Source: Algibacter pectinivorans (GTDB lineage: Bacteria > Bacteroidota > Bacteroidia > Flavobacteriales > Flavobacteriaceae). From it: DNA of 64,000 nt. The notes below the pieces were generated by a model, which made no database searches, was not told the origin of the DNA, and saw only the letters and a list, made by a program, of their open reading frames with translations. The position numbers and the translations under genes were made by a program. Below, piece after piece: positions 35,466 to 45,018 of the stretch. Each line of letters begins with the position of its first letter. The stretch's first letter is position 1. The stretch spans positions 171,010 through 235,009 of the forward strand of contig NZ_FOMI01000006.1 in assembly GCF_900112595.1 (NCBI RefSeq), given 5' to 3'.

Positions 35466-36317
35466 GTGCTTAAAAAAATATATATTCTATTAGTTTTAGT
35501 ATCGGTTTGTTCATGCCAATATTTAAGAACGTCCGATGATGGCAGCCCAATAGCGCGTGTAAATGAAAACTATCTTTATTTGGAAGATATTCAAGATTTG
35601 GTTTCCAACGATACCTCTAAAGCAGATAGCACCTTATTAGTGCAAAACTTTATAAAGCGTTGGGCAACCCAACAATTACTTGTTGATGGTGCAAAGCTAA
35701 ATTTAGGAGAAGATAAACAGGTTGCATTCGATAAACTTGTGCAACAATACAAAAACGATTTATACAGTAAGGCTTATATTCAAGCTTTAGTAGAGCGCGG
35801 TGTAGATAGAAACGTGTCGTTTGAAGAGGCCGAGGTGTACTACAATAATAACAAAGAGGTGTTTAAGTTAAACGAAGAACTTATTAAATTTCGTTACATT
35901 CACGTAAACGAAAATATCATAGATTTTGACAATATTAAAAAGAAACTAAAACGCTATAATAACGAGGATAAAAAGGCTCTAGATTCTATTTCCATACAGT
36001 TTAAATCTTACTCGCTTAACGACTCGATTTGGATTAAATTAAGTCAAGTTATTAAAAAAATTCCAGCTGTAAATTCTGAAAATAGAAATGAACTGTTAAA
36101 AAAATCTAATTTTGTACAACTCAAAGATTCATTAGGAGTATATTTGATGCAAATTAATGATGTTTTGGTTAGAAATGATACGGCACCATTGGAATATGTT
36201 AAGCCAACTATCGACCAAATAGTTATTAATAAGCGTAAGCTTGAGTTTATAAGGGAATTAGAAAAAGATATCACCAAAGATGCGATTAAAAACAAACAAT
36301 TTGAAATATATAATTAA
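35466..36317 (+). CDS. SurA_N-like lipoprotein without a visible parvulin domain
   Basis: Lipoprotein of 283 residues: N-terminus LKKIYILLVLVSVCSC with a clear lipobox. The sequence then follows SurA/PrsA chaperone N-domains (PIARVNENYLYLEDIQDLV, TLLVQNFIKRWATQQLLVDGAKL), but I find no intact parvulin signature such as the Gly-rich GGxxG ... FGYHI pattern. It is probably a holdase chaperone. It starts with GTG 2 bp after the preceding PPIase stop and overlaps the next gene by up to 38 bp, which argues for translational coupling. Confidence 0.82.
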   Translation: MLKKIYILLVLVSVCSCQYLRTSDDGSPIARVNENYLYLEDIQDLVSNDTSKADSTLLVQNFIKRWATQQLLVDGAKLNLGEDKQVAFDKLVQQYKNDLYSKAYIQALVERGVDRNVSFEEAEVYYNNNKEVFKLNEELIKFRYIHVNENIIDFDNIKKKLKRYNNEDKKALDSISIQFKSYSLNDSIWIKLSQVIKKIPAVNSENRNELLKKSNFVQLKDSLGVYLMQINDVLVRNDTAPLEYVKPTIDQIVINKRKLEFIRELEKDITKDAIKNKQFEIYN

Positions 36318-37734
36318 CCTTAAATACGTGTTTTCTTTATGCGTAGCCTTAATAGTATCAAATGCTATACATGCACAAGAAATTATTGAAGATGAAGTAA
36401 AAGAGGTAGCCACTAAAAAAGTAGATTCTGTTGATACATCCAATGCTAGAAAAGTTGATGGTGTAGCAGCTGTGGTAGGAGATTTTATAGTTTTAGAATC
36501 TGATATTCAAAAAGAGAAAGATCAAATAAAAGCAAGTGGAGGATCTATTGATGGGATAGAAGATTGCGAACTATTTGGTTTAATGTTAGAGCGAAAACTT
36601 TACGCACATCATGCCATTCAAGATAGTATTCCTGTCTCTGATGCCGAAGTAAGAAAAAATGTAGATTACCAAATTCAACAGTTTTTGCAACAAACTAATG
36701 GCTCAATGGAGCGTCTTTTAGAATTTTATAAAAAAGACGACGAGAAAACCTTTAGAGATGAAATGTTTGAAATTAATAAATCAAACCTTCTAGCCCAAAG
36801 AATGCAAGCACGTATTGTTGAAGAAGTTGAAATTACACCAGAAGAAGTAAGAGATTTTTTCAATAAAATTCCAGAAGATCAAAGACCAACCTTTGGTACA
36901 GAGCTTAAAGTAGCGCAAATTGTTGCAGAGCCTAAAGTATCAGAAGAAGAGAAAGAACGTGTTATTAACCGCTTAAAACAATTTAAAGCAGATATTATTG
37001 AGCGTGGTGCAAGTTTCCGTTCTAAGGCGGTATTATATTCTCAAGATCCAGGGTCGGCTAGTAAAGGTGGAAAATATACTCTTAACAAAAAGCAACCAAG
37101 AATGGTAAAAGAGTTTAGACAAGTAGCTTTTGCTTTGCAAGAAGGAGAAGTGTCAGAGCCGTTTAAAACAGATTTTGGGTATCACATAATAACTTTAGAA
37201 AAAATTAGAGGGCAAGAGTACGATGTGGCTCACATTTTACTTACACCTAAAGTGTCTAGCGAAGCTATTAACGAAGCTAAGGAACGTTTAGAAAAAGTTA
37301 GAGAACGTATTGTAGCTGGTGATATTTCCTTTGCCGATGCAGCAAGAGAAATTAGCGACGAAAAAGAAACTAAAGGCGATGGAGGCCAATTAATTAACCC
37401 AACAACACAAGATTATAATTTTGAGTTAACTAGAATGGATCCAGAATTATATGCGCAAATTCAAAACTTAAAAGACAACGAAGTTAGTTTAGTTTTAAGA
37501 GAAGAAGATAGAACAGGAGGGCAGAAGTTTAAACTTTTAATGGTTACCGATAGAATTGATGAGCACACCGCAGATTATGCTCGCGATTATTTAAAAATTA
37601 AAGATTTAGCTCTAGAGGAAAAGAAAATTAGAACTATTGAAAAATGGCAAGAAGAAAAAATTCTTGATACTTATATTAAAATAAGTAATGAGCATAGGTC
37701 TTGTGAGTTTTCTGGTAACTGGTTAAAAAAATAA
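36280..37734 (+). CDS. SurA-like peptidylprolyl isomerase
   Basis: Protein of 484 residues with a signal peptide (VFSLCVALIVSNAIHAQ). The SurA-type N-domain is at about 55-190 (VDGVAAVVGDFIVLESDIQKEK). It is followed by two parvulin domains: KVAQIVAEPKVSEEEKERV to FKTDFGYHIITLEK, then YDVAHILLTPKVSSE. The C-terminal helix (KIRTIEKWQEEKILDTYIKI) fits SurA. The ATG at 36280 overlaps the upstream gene by 38 bp; a TTG at 36301 would shorten the overlap and still leave the whole signal peptide. The likely role is delivery of outer-membrane proteins to the BAM machine. Confidence 0.92.
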   Translation: MRLKTNNLKYIINLKYVFSLCVALIVSNAIHAQEIIEDEVKEVATKKVDSVDTSNARKVDGVAAVVGDFIVLESDIQKEKDQIKASGGSIDGIEDCELFGLMLERKLYAHHAIQDSIPVSDAEVRKNVDYQIQQFLQQTNGSMERLLEFYKKDDEKTFRDEMFEINKSNLLAQRMQARIVEEVEITPEEVRDFFNKIPEDQRPTFGTELKVAQIVAEPKVSEEEKERVINRLKQFKADIIERGASFRSKAVLYSQDPGSASKGGKYTLNKKQPRMVKEFRQVAFALQEGEVSEPFKTDFGYHIITLEKIRGQEYDVAHILLTPKVSSEAINEAKERLEKVRERIVAGDISFADAAREISDEKETKGDGGQLINPTTQDYNFELTRMDPELYAQIQNLKDNEVSLVLREEDRTGGQKFKLLMVTDRIDEHTADYARDYLKIKDLALEEKKIRTIEKWQEEKILDTYIKISNEHRSCEFSGNWLKK

Positions 37735-37740
37735 AAAAGT

Positions 37741-38694
37741 ATGTCGGACGTTGCTGCTATTGAAGGATTTGTAAAAAAGTTTAAAGCTTTAAAAAGTGAA
37801 ATTTCCAAAGTTATTATTGGACAGGACGAAGTGGTTTCGCAAATACTTATTTCAATTTTTTCTGGCGGACATTCACTACTAATTGGTGTTCCGGGTTTAG
37901 CAAAAACATTAATGGTTAATACTATTGCGCAGGCTTTAGGATTAGATTTTAAACGTATTCAGTTTACTCCAGATTTAATGCCTAGTGATATTTTAGGTAG
38001 TGAAATTTTAGACGAAGACCGCCATTTTAAATTTATAAAAGGGCCTATTTTTGCAAATATTATTTTGGCCGACGAAATTAATAGAACACCACCTAAAACT
38101 CAAGCAGCTTTATTAGAAGCAATGCAAGAACGCTCGGTTACAGTGGCTGGTCATCGTTACAATTTAGATTTACCATATTTTGTATTAGCAACGCAAAACC
38201 CAATAGAGCAAGAAGGAACCTACCCGTTACCAGAAGCGCAGTTGGACCGTTTTATGTTCGCTATTAATTTAGATTACCCAACATACCAAGAAGAAGTACA
38301 GGTTGTAAAAGCAACCACTTCCGATGTTAAGGTAAAAGTAAACGCCTTGTTTACGGCCAAAGAAATTGTTGAATTTCAAAGTTTAATTCGTCGTATTCCT
38401 GTGGCCGATAATGTTATTGAGTATGCCGTTTCAATGGTTGGTAAAACAAGACCAAATAGCGATGCAGCACCAGAACTTATAAAAAACTATGTCGATTGGG
38501 GAGCCGGACCAAGAGCCTCTCAAAACTTAGTTTTAGCAGCTAAAACACATGCCGCTATACATGGTAAGTTTTCACCAGATATCGAAAATATACAAGCCGT
38601 TTCTCAAAGTATCTTACGTCATAGAATTATTAAAAATTATAAGGCCGAGGCCGAAGGTGTTTCAGAAGAACAAATTATTAAAAGTTTATTTTAA
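37741..38694 (+). CDS. MoxR family AAA+ ATPase
   Basis: Cytosolic AAA+ chaperone of 317 residues. Walker A is GVPGLAKTL (residues 49-57), Walker B is IILADEINRTPPKTQAALLEAMQE, and sensor 1 is LATQNPIEQEGTYPLPEAQLDRF. MoxR proteins usually work with von Willebrand A and DUF58 partners in maturation of cofactors or envelope processes. Here no such partner follows; the downstream gene is an acyltransferase. It follows the SurA-like gene by 6 bp. Confidence 0.95.
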   Translation: MSDVAAIEGFVKKFKALKSEISKVIIGQDEVVSQILISIFSGGHSLLIGVPGLAKTLMVNTIAQALGLDFKRIQFTPDLMPSDILGSEILDEDRHFKFIKGPIFANIILADEINRTPPKTQAALLEAMQERSVTVAGHRYNLDLPYFVLATQNPIEQEGTYPLPEAQLDRFMFAINLDYPTYQEEVQVVKATTSDVKVKVNALFTAKEIVEFQSLIRRIPVADNVIEYAVSMVGKTRPNSDAAPELIKNYVDWGAGPRASQNLVLAAKTHAAIHGKFSPDIENIQAVSQSILRHRIIKNYKAEAEGVSEEQIIKSLF

Positions 38695-38718
38695 TAGCTT
38701 TACATTGAATAAATTTCG

Positions 38719-39858
38719 ATGTATACAAACCTAAAAAATAGAATCTTCGGATTAGATGTGCTTAGAGCAATTGCCATTTTATTGGTGTTGTTTTCTCATT
38801 CCACCATATTACTTTTTCCTAATCAACACCATATTTTAATAACTGTCATTCAATTTTTTGGTACCGTTGGTGTCGATTTGTTTTTTGTTTTAAGTGGTTT
38901 TTTAATAGGGACTATCCTTTTAAAACAATTACAAAAGGGCGAAACTACATTTAAAAATTTTGGTTATTTCTGGGTAAGACGTTGGTTTAGAACCTTACCA
39001 AATTATTTTTTAATCTTGCTTATCAATATTCTACTTTTGTGGGTTTTAAAGGGAGAAGTTATGGATGGTATAGGCGCCTATTTTGGGTTTCTTCAAAATT
39101 TCAGTAGTCCGCATCCCGAGTTTTTTACCGAAGCATGGAGCTTATCCATTGAAGAGTATGCCTATATAATTGGGCCATTAATAATGTTTGGCTTAGTATA
39201 TTGCTTCAAGAAAACGAGTTATAATACGCTGTTTTTAATAACCGTTTTTTCTGTAATATTTGGGGTTACTTGTTTTAGGTTTAATTTTCATGTTAATAAC
39301 AGTATTGAGTCTATGCACGATTGGAGTCAGCATATTCGCAAGGTTGTTATTTACAGAATCGATAGCATCTATTATGGTTTTTTGGTTGCTTTTTTAATTT
39401 ATAATTTTAATACGTTAATTGTAAAGTATAAAAATTTACTTTTCGGTTTAGGTCTCGTTCTTTTTCTAGGTATACATGTTTTAATTTTTAGTTTTGGCGT
39501 ACAGCCAGAACATGCAACACTCTTTTTTAATATGTTCTATCTACCACTATTGTCCGTAAGTTTACTATTAGTGTTTCCATTTTTTTTGGAGTGGAAGCCT
39601 AAAAGGTTTTTTAACTCACAAATCACTTCCATTAGTATATGGTCTTATGGATTATACTTGGTTAATTATTCTATTGTATTGCTTACAATTCAGCATTTTG
39701 TAGATATTAACTTGCAATCAAGTGCAGTAAAATTAATAATTTTACTCGCTTATTGGCTATTTTCATTTTTACTGGCTTACATATTATATAAGTTTTTTGA
39801 AAATCCAATAACTAATTTAAGAGATTCAAGATATATTAAGCGGTTTTTTTACGATTAG
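38719..39858 (+). CDS. Acyltransferase 3 family membrane protein (OafA-like)
   Basis: Integral membrane acyltransferase of 379 residues with about ten helices. The N-terminus GLDVLRAIAILLVLFSHSTIL contains the conserved Arg and His of the family. GVDLFFVLSGFLIG and TEAWSLSIEEYAYIIGPL are typical signatures, and the C-terminus has LAYILYKFFENPI. Family members O-acetylate surface polysaccharides or peptidoglycan. It follows moxR by 24 bp, so the operon may run through it. Confidence 0.93.
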   Translation: MYTNLKNRIFGLDVLRAIAILLVLFSHSTILLFPNQHHILITVIQFFGTVGVDLFFVLSGFLIGTILLKQLQKGETTFKNFGYFWVRRWFRTLPNYFLILLINILLLWVLKGEVMDGIGAYFGFLQNFSSPHPEFFTEAWSLSIEEYAYIIGPLIMFGLVYCFKKTSYNTLFLITVFSVIFGVTCFRFNFHVNNSIESMHDWSQHIRKVVIYRIDSIYYGFLVAFLIYNFNTLIVKYKNLLFGLGLVLFLGIHVLIFSFGVQPEHATLFFNMFYLPLLSVSLLLVFPFFLEWKPKRFFNSQITSISIWSYGLYLVNYSIVLLTIQHFVDINLQSSAVKLIILLAYWLFSFLLAYILYKFFENPITNLRDSRYIKRFFYD

Positions 39859-40039
39859 CTTGAAAAATTGTTAGTTTATTTAGAGAAATAATAATAAATA
39901 GGCAATCAATTAAATAAATAATACTACTATAATAAATAACTATAATTACTTGTTGTATTCCATAGTTTCTTTTTAAAACTTTGCTTTAAATTCTTTAAGT
40001 TTGCAAGGACTAAAAAAAACAACTCAGAAATAATATTTA

Positions 40040-40096
40040 ATGGCAATTAACGTAAGAATTATTGTCATTTTAACATTGAAAACTATTCTTTTATGA
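40040..40096 (+). CDS. Possible 18-residue leader peptide overlapping acnB
   Basis: ATG at 40040 opens an 18-codon frame (MAINVRIIVILTLKTILL). Its TGA overlaps the acnB start as ATGA. Eleven of 18 residues are Ile, Leu or Val. No ribosome binding site is visible, and chance is a real alternative. Confidence 0.3.
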   Translation: MAINVRIIVILTLKTILL

Positions 40097-42870
40097 ACAC
40101 GTATAAAGACTATCTACAGCAGATCGAAGAGCGTAAAGGCCAAGGGCTACATCCTCAACCTATTGATGGGGCAGAATTATTAAGTGAAATTATTGCACAA
40201 ATTAAAGATGTAAATAATGAGTATAGAGAGGATTCTCTTAACTTTTTTATTTATAACGTATTGCCTGGAACTACGAGTGCTGCTGGTGTAAAAGCTAAGT
40301 TTTTAAAAGAAATTATTTTAGGAGAGGTTGTAGTAAAAGAAATTACACCTGCATTTGCATTCGAGCAATTGTCTCACATGAAAGGTGGTCCGTCAATTGA
40401 AGTATTATTAACTTTAGCTTTAGGTGATGATGCTGCTATTGCTGCCGAGGCGGCTAAAGTATTAAAAACACAAGTGTTTTTATACGAAGCCGATATGGAG
40501 CTTTTAGAAAATGCTTTTAAAGCAGGAAACCCTATTGCAAAAGAATTACTTGAAAGTTACTCGCAAGCAGAATTCTTTACTAAGTTACCAGAAGTTGAAG
40601 AAGAGATTAAAGTAGTAACTTATATCGCTGGTGTTGGTGATATTTCTACCGATTTATTATCTCCAGGTGCCGATGCACATTCAAGATCAGATCGTGAATT
40701 ACATGGGCAATGTATGTTTGAGCATAACAAAGACATGCAAAATGAGTTGTTAGCTTTAAAAGAGCAGCATCCAGATAAACGTGTTATGTTAATTGCCGAA
40801 AAAGGTACCATGGGCGTTGGATCTTCTAGAATGTCTGGTGTAAACAACGTAGCATTATGGACAGGTGTTCCTTTTAGCCCTTATGTGCCATTTATAAACT
40901 ATGCTCCAGTAATTGCAGGTACAAACGGTATTGCACCAATTTTCTTAACAACTGTTGGAGTAACTGGTGGTATTGGTATCGATTTAAAAAACTGGGTACA
41001 GCAAAAAGATGCCGATGGAAATACTATTGTTGATGCCGATGGAGAGCCAGTTTTAAAAGAAGTATATTCTGTAGCTACCGGTACCGTATTAACGATAAAT
41101 ACAAAAACAAAAAAATTATATAACGGAGATAAAGAGTTAAAAGATATTTCTGCTGCTTTAACACCACCAAAAATGGAGTTTATTAAAGCAGGAGGATCTT
41201 ACGCTGTGGTTTTTGGTAAAAAATTACAAACGTTAGCTTGTAAAATATTAGGAATAGATATTCCTCAAGTATATGCACCTTCAAAAGAAGTATCTGTTGA
41301 AGGACAAGGTTTAACTGCCGTTGAAAAAATATTTAATAAAAACGCTGTTGGAAATACACCAGGTAAAACATTACATGCTGGTTCTAATGTACGTGTTGAA
41401 GTAAACATTGTAGGATCTCAAGATACTACAGGTTTAATGACATCTCAAGAATTAGAGATGATGGCAGCGACTATCATTTCTCCTATTGTTGATGCTGGTT
41501 ACCAATCGGGTTGTCATACAGCTTCTGTTTGGGATGATAGATCTAAGGCTAACATTCCAAGATTAATGAGTTTTATGAACGATTTTGGTTTAATTACAGC
41601 ACGTGATCCTAAAGGGAACTATCATGCCATGACCGATGTAATTCATAAAGTATTAAATGATATTACTGTTGATGATTGGGATATTATTATTGGTGGAGAT
41701 TCTCACACACGTATGTCTAAAGGGGTTGCTTTTGGAGCCGATTCAGGAACTGTTGCTTTAGCATTAGCTACAGGTGAGGCTACTATGCCAATTCCAGAAT
41801 CTGTAAAAGTTACTTTTAAAGGTGAAATGAGAAGCTTTATGGATTTCCGTGATGTGGTACATGCTACACAACAACAAATGTTAAAGCAGTTTGGTGGCGA
41901 AAATGTATTCCAAGGTAGAATCATTGAGGTTCATATTGGAACGCTTACTTCCGATCAAGCCTTTACATTTACAGACTGGACAGCAGAAATGAAAGCTAAG
42001 GCTTCAATTTGTATCTCAGAGGAAGACACATTAATTGAATCGTTAGAAATTTCTAAAGGTCGTATCCAAATCATGATTGATAAGGGTATGGATAACGAAA
42101 AGCAAGTTCTAAAAGGTTTAGTAGATAAAGCAAATGCGAGAATACAGGAATTAAAGACAGGTATTAAGCCAGCTTTAAAACCAGATGCCGATGCTAATTA
42201 TTATGCCGATGTGGTTATTGATTTAGATGAAATTGCTGAACCAATGATTGCCGATCCAGATGTAAATAATGATGATGTATCTAAACGTTATACACACGAT
42301 ACTATTCGTCCGTTGTCATACTACGGTGGTACTAAACAAGTCGATTTAGGTTTTGTTGGATCATGTATGGTACATAAAGGCGATATGAAAATATTGGCTC
42401 AAATGCTTAAAAACATTGAAGCACAACACGGTAAAGTTGAATTTAAAGCACCTTTAGTAGTAGCACCTCCAACATATAATATTGTTGATGAGCTTAAAGC
42501 TGAAGGCGATTGGGATGTTTTAGTGAAGTACTCAGGATTTGAGTTTGACGATAGCGCACCAAAAGGTTTAGCGCGTACCAAGTACGAAAACATGTTGTAT
42601 TTAGAGCGTCCTGGTTGTAACCTTTGTATGGGTAACCAAGAAAAAGCAGAACCAGGAGATACGGTAATGGCAACATCTACACGTTTATTCCAAGGTCGTG
42701 TTGTAAAAGATACTGGCGAGAAAAAAGGTGAATCTTTATTATCATCTACACCTGTGGTAGTACTATCTACAATTTTAGGTAGAACACCAACTATGGCCGA
42801 GTATGAAGCTGCTGTTGATGGTATTGTTTTAACTAAGTTTAAACCTTCTACAAAGCAATTAGTAAGCTAA
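40093..42870 (+). CDS. acnB: Bifunctional aconitate hydratase 2 / 2-methylisocitrate dehydratase
   Basis: TCA-cycle aconitase of the B type: citrate to isocitrate through cis-aconitate with a 4Fe-4S cluster. It has 925 residues. The N-terminal HEAT-like domain characteristic of AcnB is present (KDYLQQIEERKGQGLHPQP). Catalytic regions include DSHTRMSKGVAFGADSGTVALA. The cluster-ligand region near the C-terminus reads ERPGCNLCMGNQ, and GSCMVHKGDM lies earlier. It is transcribed alone with a strong palindromic terminator. Confidence 0.97.
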   Translation: MNTYKDYLQQIEERKGQGLHPQPIDGAELLSEIIAQIKDVNNEYREDSLNFFIYNVLPGTTSAAGVKAKFLKEIILGEVVVKEITPAFAFEQLSHMKGGPSIEVLLTLALGDDAAIAAEAAKVLKTQVFLYEADMELLENAFKAGNPIAKELLESYSQAEFFTKLPEVEEEIKVVTYIAGVGDISTDLLSPGADAHSRSDRELHGQCMFEHNKDMQNELLALKEQHPDKRVMLIAEKGTMGVGSSRMSGVNNVALWTGVPFSPYVPFINYAPVIAGTNGIAPIFLTTVGVTGGIGIDLKNWVQQKDADGNTIVDADGEPVLKEVYSVATGTVLTINTKTKKLYNGDKELKDISAALTPPKMEFIKAGGSYAVVFGKKLQTLACKILGIDIPQVYAPSKEVSVEGQGLTAVEKIFNKNAVGNTPGKTLHAGSNVRVEVNIVGSQDTTGLMTSQELEMMAATIISPIVDAGYQSGCHTASVWDDRSKANIPRLMSFMNDFGLITARDPKGNYHAMTDVIHKVLNDITVDDWDIIIGGDSHTRMSKGVAFGADSGTVALALATGEATMPIPESVKVTFKGEMRSFMDFRDVVHATQQQMLKQFGGENVFQGRIIEVHIGTLTSDQAFTFTDWTAEMKAKASICISEEDTLIESLEISKGRIQIMIDKGMDNEKQVLKGLVDKANARIQELKTGIKPALKPDADANYYADVVIDLDEIAEPMIADPDVNNDDVSKRYTHDTIRPLSYYGGTKQVDLGFVGSCMVHKGDMKILAQMLKNIEAQHGKVEFKAPLVVAPPTYNIVDELKAEGDWDVLVKYSGFEFDDSAPKGLARTKYENMLYLERPGCNLCMGNQEKAEPGDTVMATSTRLFQGRVVKDTGEKKGESLLSSTPVVVLSTILGRTPTMAEYEAAVDGIVLTKFKPSTKQLVS

Positions 42871-42895
42871 TTTAAAGGTTTTATAATAATATTTT

Positions 42896-42927
42896 AAAAT
42901 GCCGCGTCTGTACAGACGCGGCATTTT
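42896..42927. terminator. Terminator of acnB: 32-bp perfect palindrome
   Basis: Perfect inverted repeat centred at 42911/42912 with core GCCGCGTCTGTACAGACGCG and no unpaired loop, flanked by A and T runs. It lies 26 bp after the acnB stop. The G+C-rich stem is unusual for this A/T-rich window. Confidence 0.8.
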
Positions 42928-42978
42928 GTTTTCAATACAATTAGTTATCTTGCCCACTTTAAAACTTAAAACATAATT

Positions 42979-43314
42979 ATGTTAGGCATTTTATTAATCT
43001 ACTTTATAGGAAAACGATTTTACGACTTATCGGAAGAATACAACCAAAACAAATGGCTTTATGCTATTTTAGGTGTGGTTTTATACTATGTGTCCAGTTT
43101 TGTTTTTGGAATGCTTATAGCCTTGTTGGATATATACGTGTTTGATTGGGGAATTGACTGGGATAATAATTTTGGAGCCAATTTTATAGGCGTACCAGCG
43201 GCATTATTGGCATTATGGGGCTTTTATGTGTATTTAGAAAGTAAATGGAAAAAATCGGTAGTAGTTGTTAAAAATGAAATTGATGATATTGGTAAAAATA
43301 TAGAGGATATTTAA
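42979..43314 (+). CDS. Small membrane protein, unknown function
   Basis: Protein of 111 residues with three likely membrane helices (MLGILLIYFIG, LYAILGVVLYYVSSFVFGMLIALLDIYVF, FIGVPAALLALWGFYVYLE) and a charged tail (KNEIDDIGKNIEDI). No family recognised. Its 3' end overlaps the convergent peptide-binding lipoprotein gene by 4 bp. Confidence 0.75.
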   Translation: MLGILLIYFIGKRFYDLSEEYNQNKWLYAILGVVLYYVSSFVFGMLIALLDIYVFDWGIDWDNNFGANFIGVPAALLALWGFYVYLESKWKKSVVVVKNEIDDIGKNIEDI

Positions 43315-44930
43315 TTTTTACTAACATACCTTAAATCCAACATGTTTATTGGGTTAATACCTAAACCTTTTACATTTTTTCTTGTAAAACGAACAACTTC
43401 ATCGTAAAATAACGGTACCATTAGCGCCTTATCCATAGCTAAAGAATCCATTTTGGTATACAAATGTTTTCGTTTTTCAATATCGGTTATGGTAAAGGCT
43501 TTATTGTAAAGGCTATCAAACATGTCGTTTTTATAATGAAAGTAATTAGAGCCACCAGGAGCAAAGTTTTTACTGTAAAAAATGGATAAGTAGTTTTCGG
43601 CATCTAAGTAATCGGCAACCCAAGAACTTCTAAACATATCTACTTTTCCGTTAGATCGGGCAGACCTTAAGGTTGCTTCGGGTAACACATCCACATTAAT
43701 TTGTAAGCCTGTTTTTTCAAGTTCACGTTGTATAAATTCGCAAAAACTTAAATAATTACTTGTGGTATTTAAGGTGATTTCCGGATTGCTAATGCCACTT
43801 TCTGCTTTAAATTGTTCAACGAGTTGCTTTGCTAGTTGCGGTTTATAGCTAAAACCTATAGACGTATCATGTCCTGGTAAACCCTTAGGAATAAAGCCAC
43901 CGTTAGCAGGGTTACCAATACCATTACGTAAATACAGCACCATTTTTTTTCTGTCAAAACCATAATTAATGGCTTTTCTAATAAGTTCCGACTGAATTTC
44001 TGGCGATTTAGAATCTAAGTAAAATCCAAGATATTCAGAGTTTAAATACGGGCCTCGAATCATATCAACGCTTTGGTTGTATTTGGCTCTTAGTTTGCCA
44101 TCGGCCGTTAATAATTCATCTTTATAAGACGCATCTAAACCAGATAAATAATCAATATTACCTTGAGCAAATTGTAAAAATTCACTTTGCTTATCGGGTA
44201 AAAAGGTAAGTGCCACAGCTTCTAAATATGGAAGTTTATTACCTACGCTGTCTGTTTCAAAATAATTTTCATTCTTTCTAAAAATAAGTTTTATGTTTTC
44301 TTCCCAACGTTTAAATTTAAAAGGTCCTGTTCCTATAGGGTTTGCACGAAAATCAGCACCGTAATGTTCTACAATTTCTTCAGGCAAAACGGAGCAATAC
44401 TTCATGGCTAAAAGCCCTATAAAAGCTGGGAAAGGTTGTTTTAAGTTAATTTGGAAAATAGTATCGTTAATAGCTTTAAAGTCATCAACCTTGTTTAAAA
44501 CCCAACTACCAGGAGCTGCAATTTTTTCGTCTCTTAAGCGGTTTAAACTATAGGTGAAATCTTTAGCAACAACAGTTCTAGTAGAGTCTTTACCAAATAA
44601 TTCGTGTTTATGGAAATAAACATCATTTCGTAAATTAAAAGTATAGGTTAAACCATCATCAGATACATGCCAACTTTTAGCAACTGATGGTGAAAGATTT
44701 AGTTTGTTATCCAGCTGTAGTAAGCCATTATATAATTGATTGCATACCGAATTATCTTGAAGTGTTCTCGAAAATGCCGGGTCTAAAGTGTTAATATTAG
44801 CATACTCATTATAACGAAATACGAGATGATCATTTTTTTTAGACGCATCATTTTGGCATGAAAAAAGAAAAAACAGGGTACAACTAACTGATAAGAAGTT
44901 GATTATTTGTGTTTTAATAGTTTTTTTCAT
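43311..44930 (-). CDS. ABC transporter substrate-binding lipoprotein, peptide-type (SBP family 5)
   Basis: Lipoprotein of 539 residues (lipobox LFFLFSC). SBP_bac_5 signatures are LDPAFSRTLQDNSVCNQLYNGLL, LSPSVAKSWHVSDDGLTYTFNLRNDVYFH and NPIGTGPFKFKRWEEN. It should capture oligopeptides or similar solutes. No permease or ATPase genes are adjacent, so it is an orphan component or works with a distant transporter. It is divergent from mtaB. Confidence 0.92.
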   Translation of the reverse strand: MKKTIKTQIINFLSVSCTLFFLFSCQNDASKKNDHLVFRYNEYANINTLDPAFSRTLQDNSVCNQLYNGLLQLDNKLNLSPSVAKSWHVSDDGLTYTFNLRNDVYFHKHELFGKDSTRTVVAKDFTYSLNRLRDEKIAAPGSWVLNKVDDFKAINDTIFQINLKQPFPAFIGLLAMKYCSVLPEEIVEHYGADFRANPIGTGPFKFKRWEENIKLIFRKNENYFETDSVGNKLPYLEAVALTFLPDKQSEFLQFAQGNIDYLSGLDASYKDELLTADGKLRAKYNQSVDMIRGPYLNSEYLGFYLDSKSPEIQSELIRKAINYGFDRKKMVLYLRNGIGNPANGGFIPKGLPGHDTSIGFSYKPQLAKQLVEQFKAESGISNPEITLNTTSNYLSFCEFIQRELEKTGLQINVDVLPEATLRSARSNGKVDMFRSSWVADYLDAENYLSIFYSKNFAPGGSNYFHYKNDMFDSLYNKAFTITDIEKRKHLYTKMDSLAMDKALMVPLFYDEVVRFTRKNVKGLGINPINMLDLRYVSKN

Positions 44931-44945
44931 GTAAGTTATAAATTG

Positions 44946-44953
44946 TAAATTTG
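44946..44953 (+). promoter_or_regulatory. Possible -7 element of mtaB
   Basis: TAAATTTG matches TAnnTTTG, 65 bp upstream of the mtaB ATG. I find no TTG at the right spacing, so this is weak. Confidence 0.35.
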
Positions 44954-45018
44954 CAATCTTTTAAGGGTAAAGATAAATTTTAAATCACCTTGAAACAAGT
45001 TCGGATTAACAAATTATA

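Noticed and set aside
39980-40003. TTTG and TAAGTTTG upstream of acnB as a promoter
   Set aside because: The -7 element fits but the spacing is only 12 bp and no better -33 element is in range.
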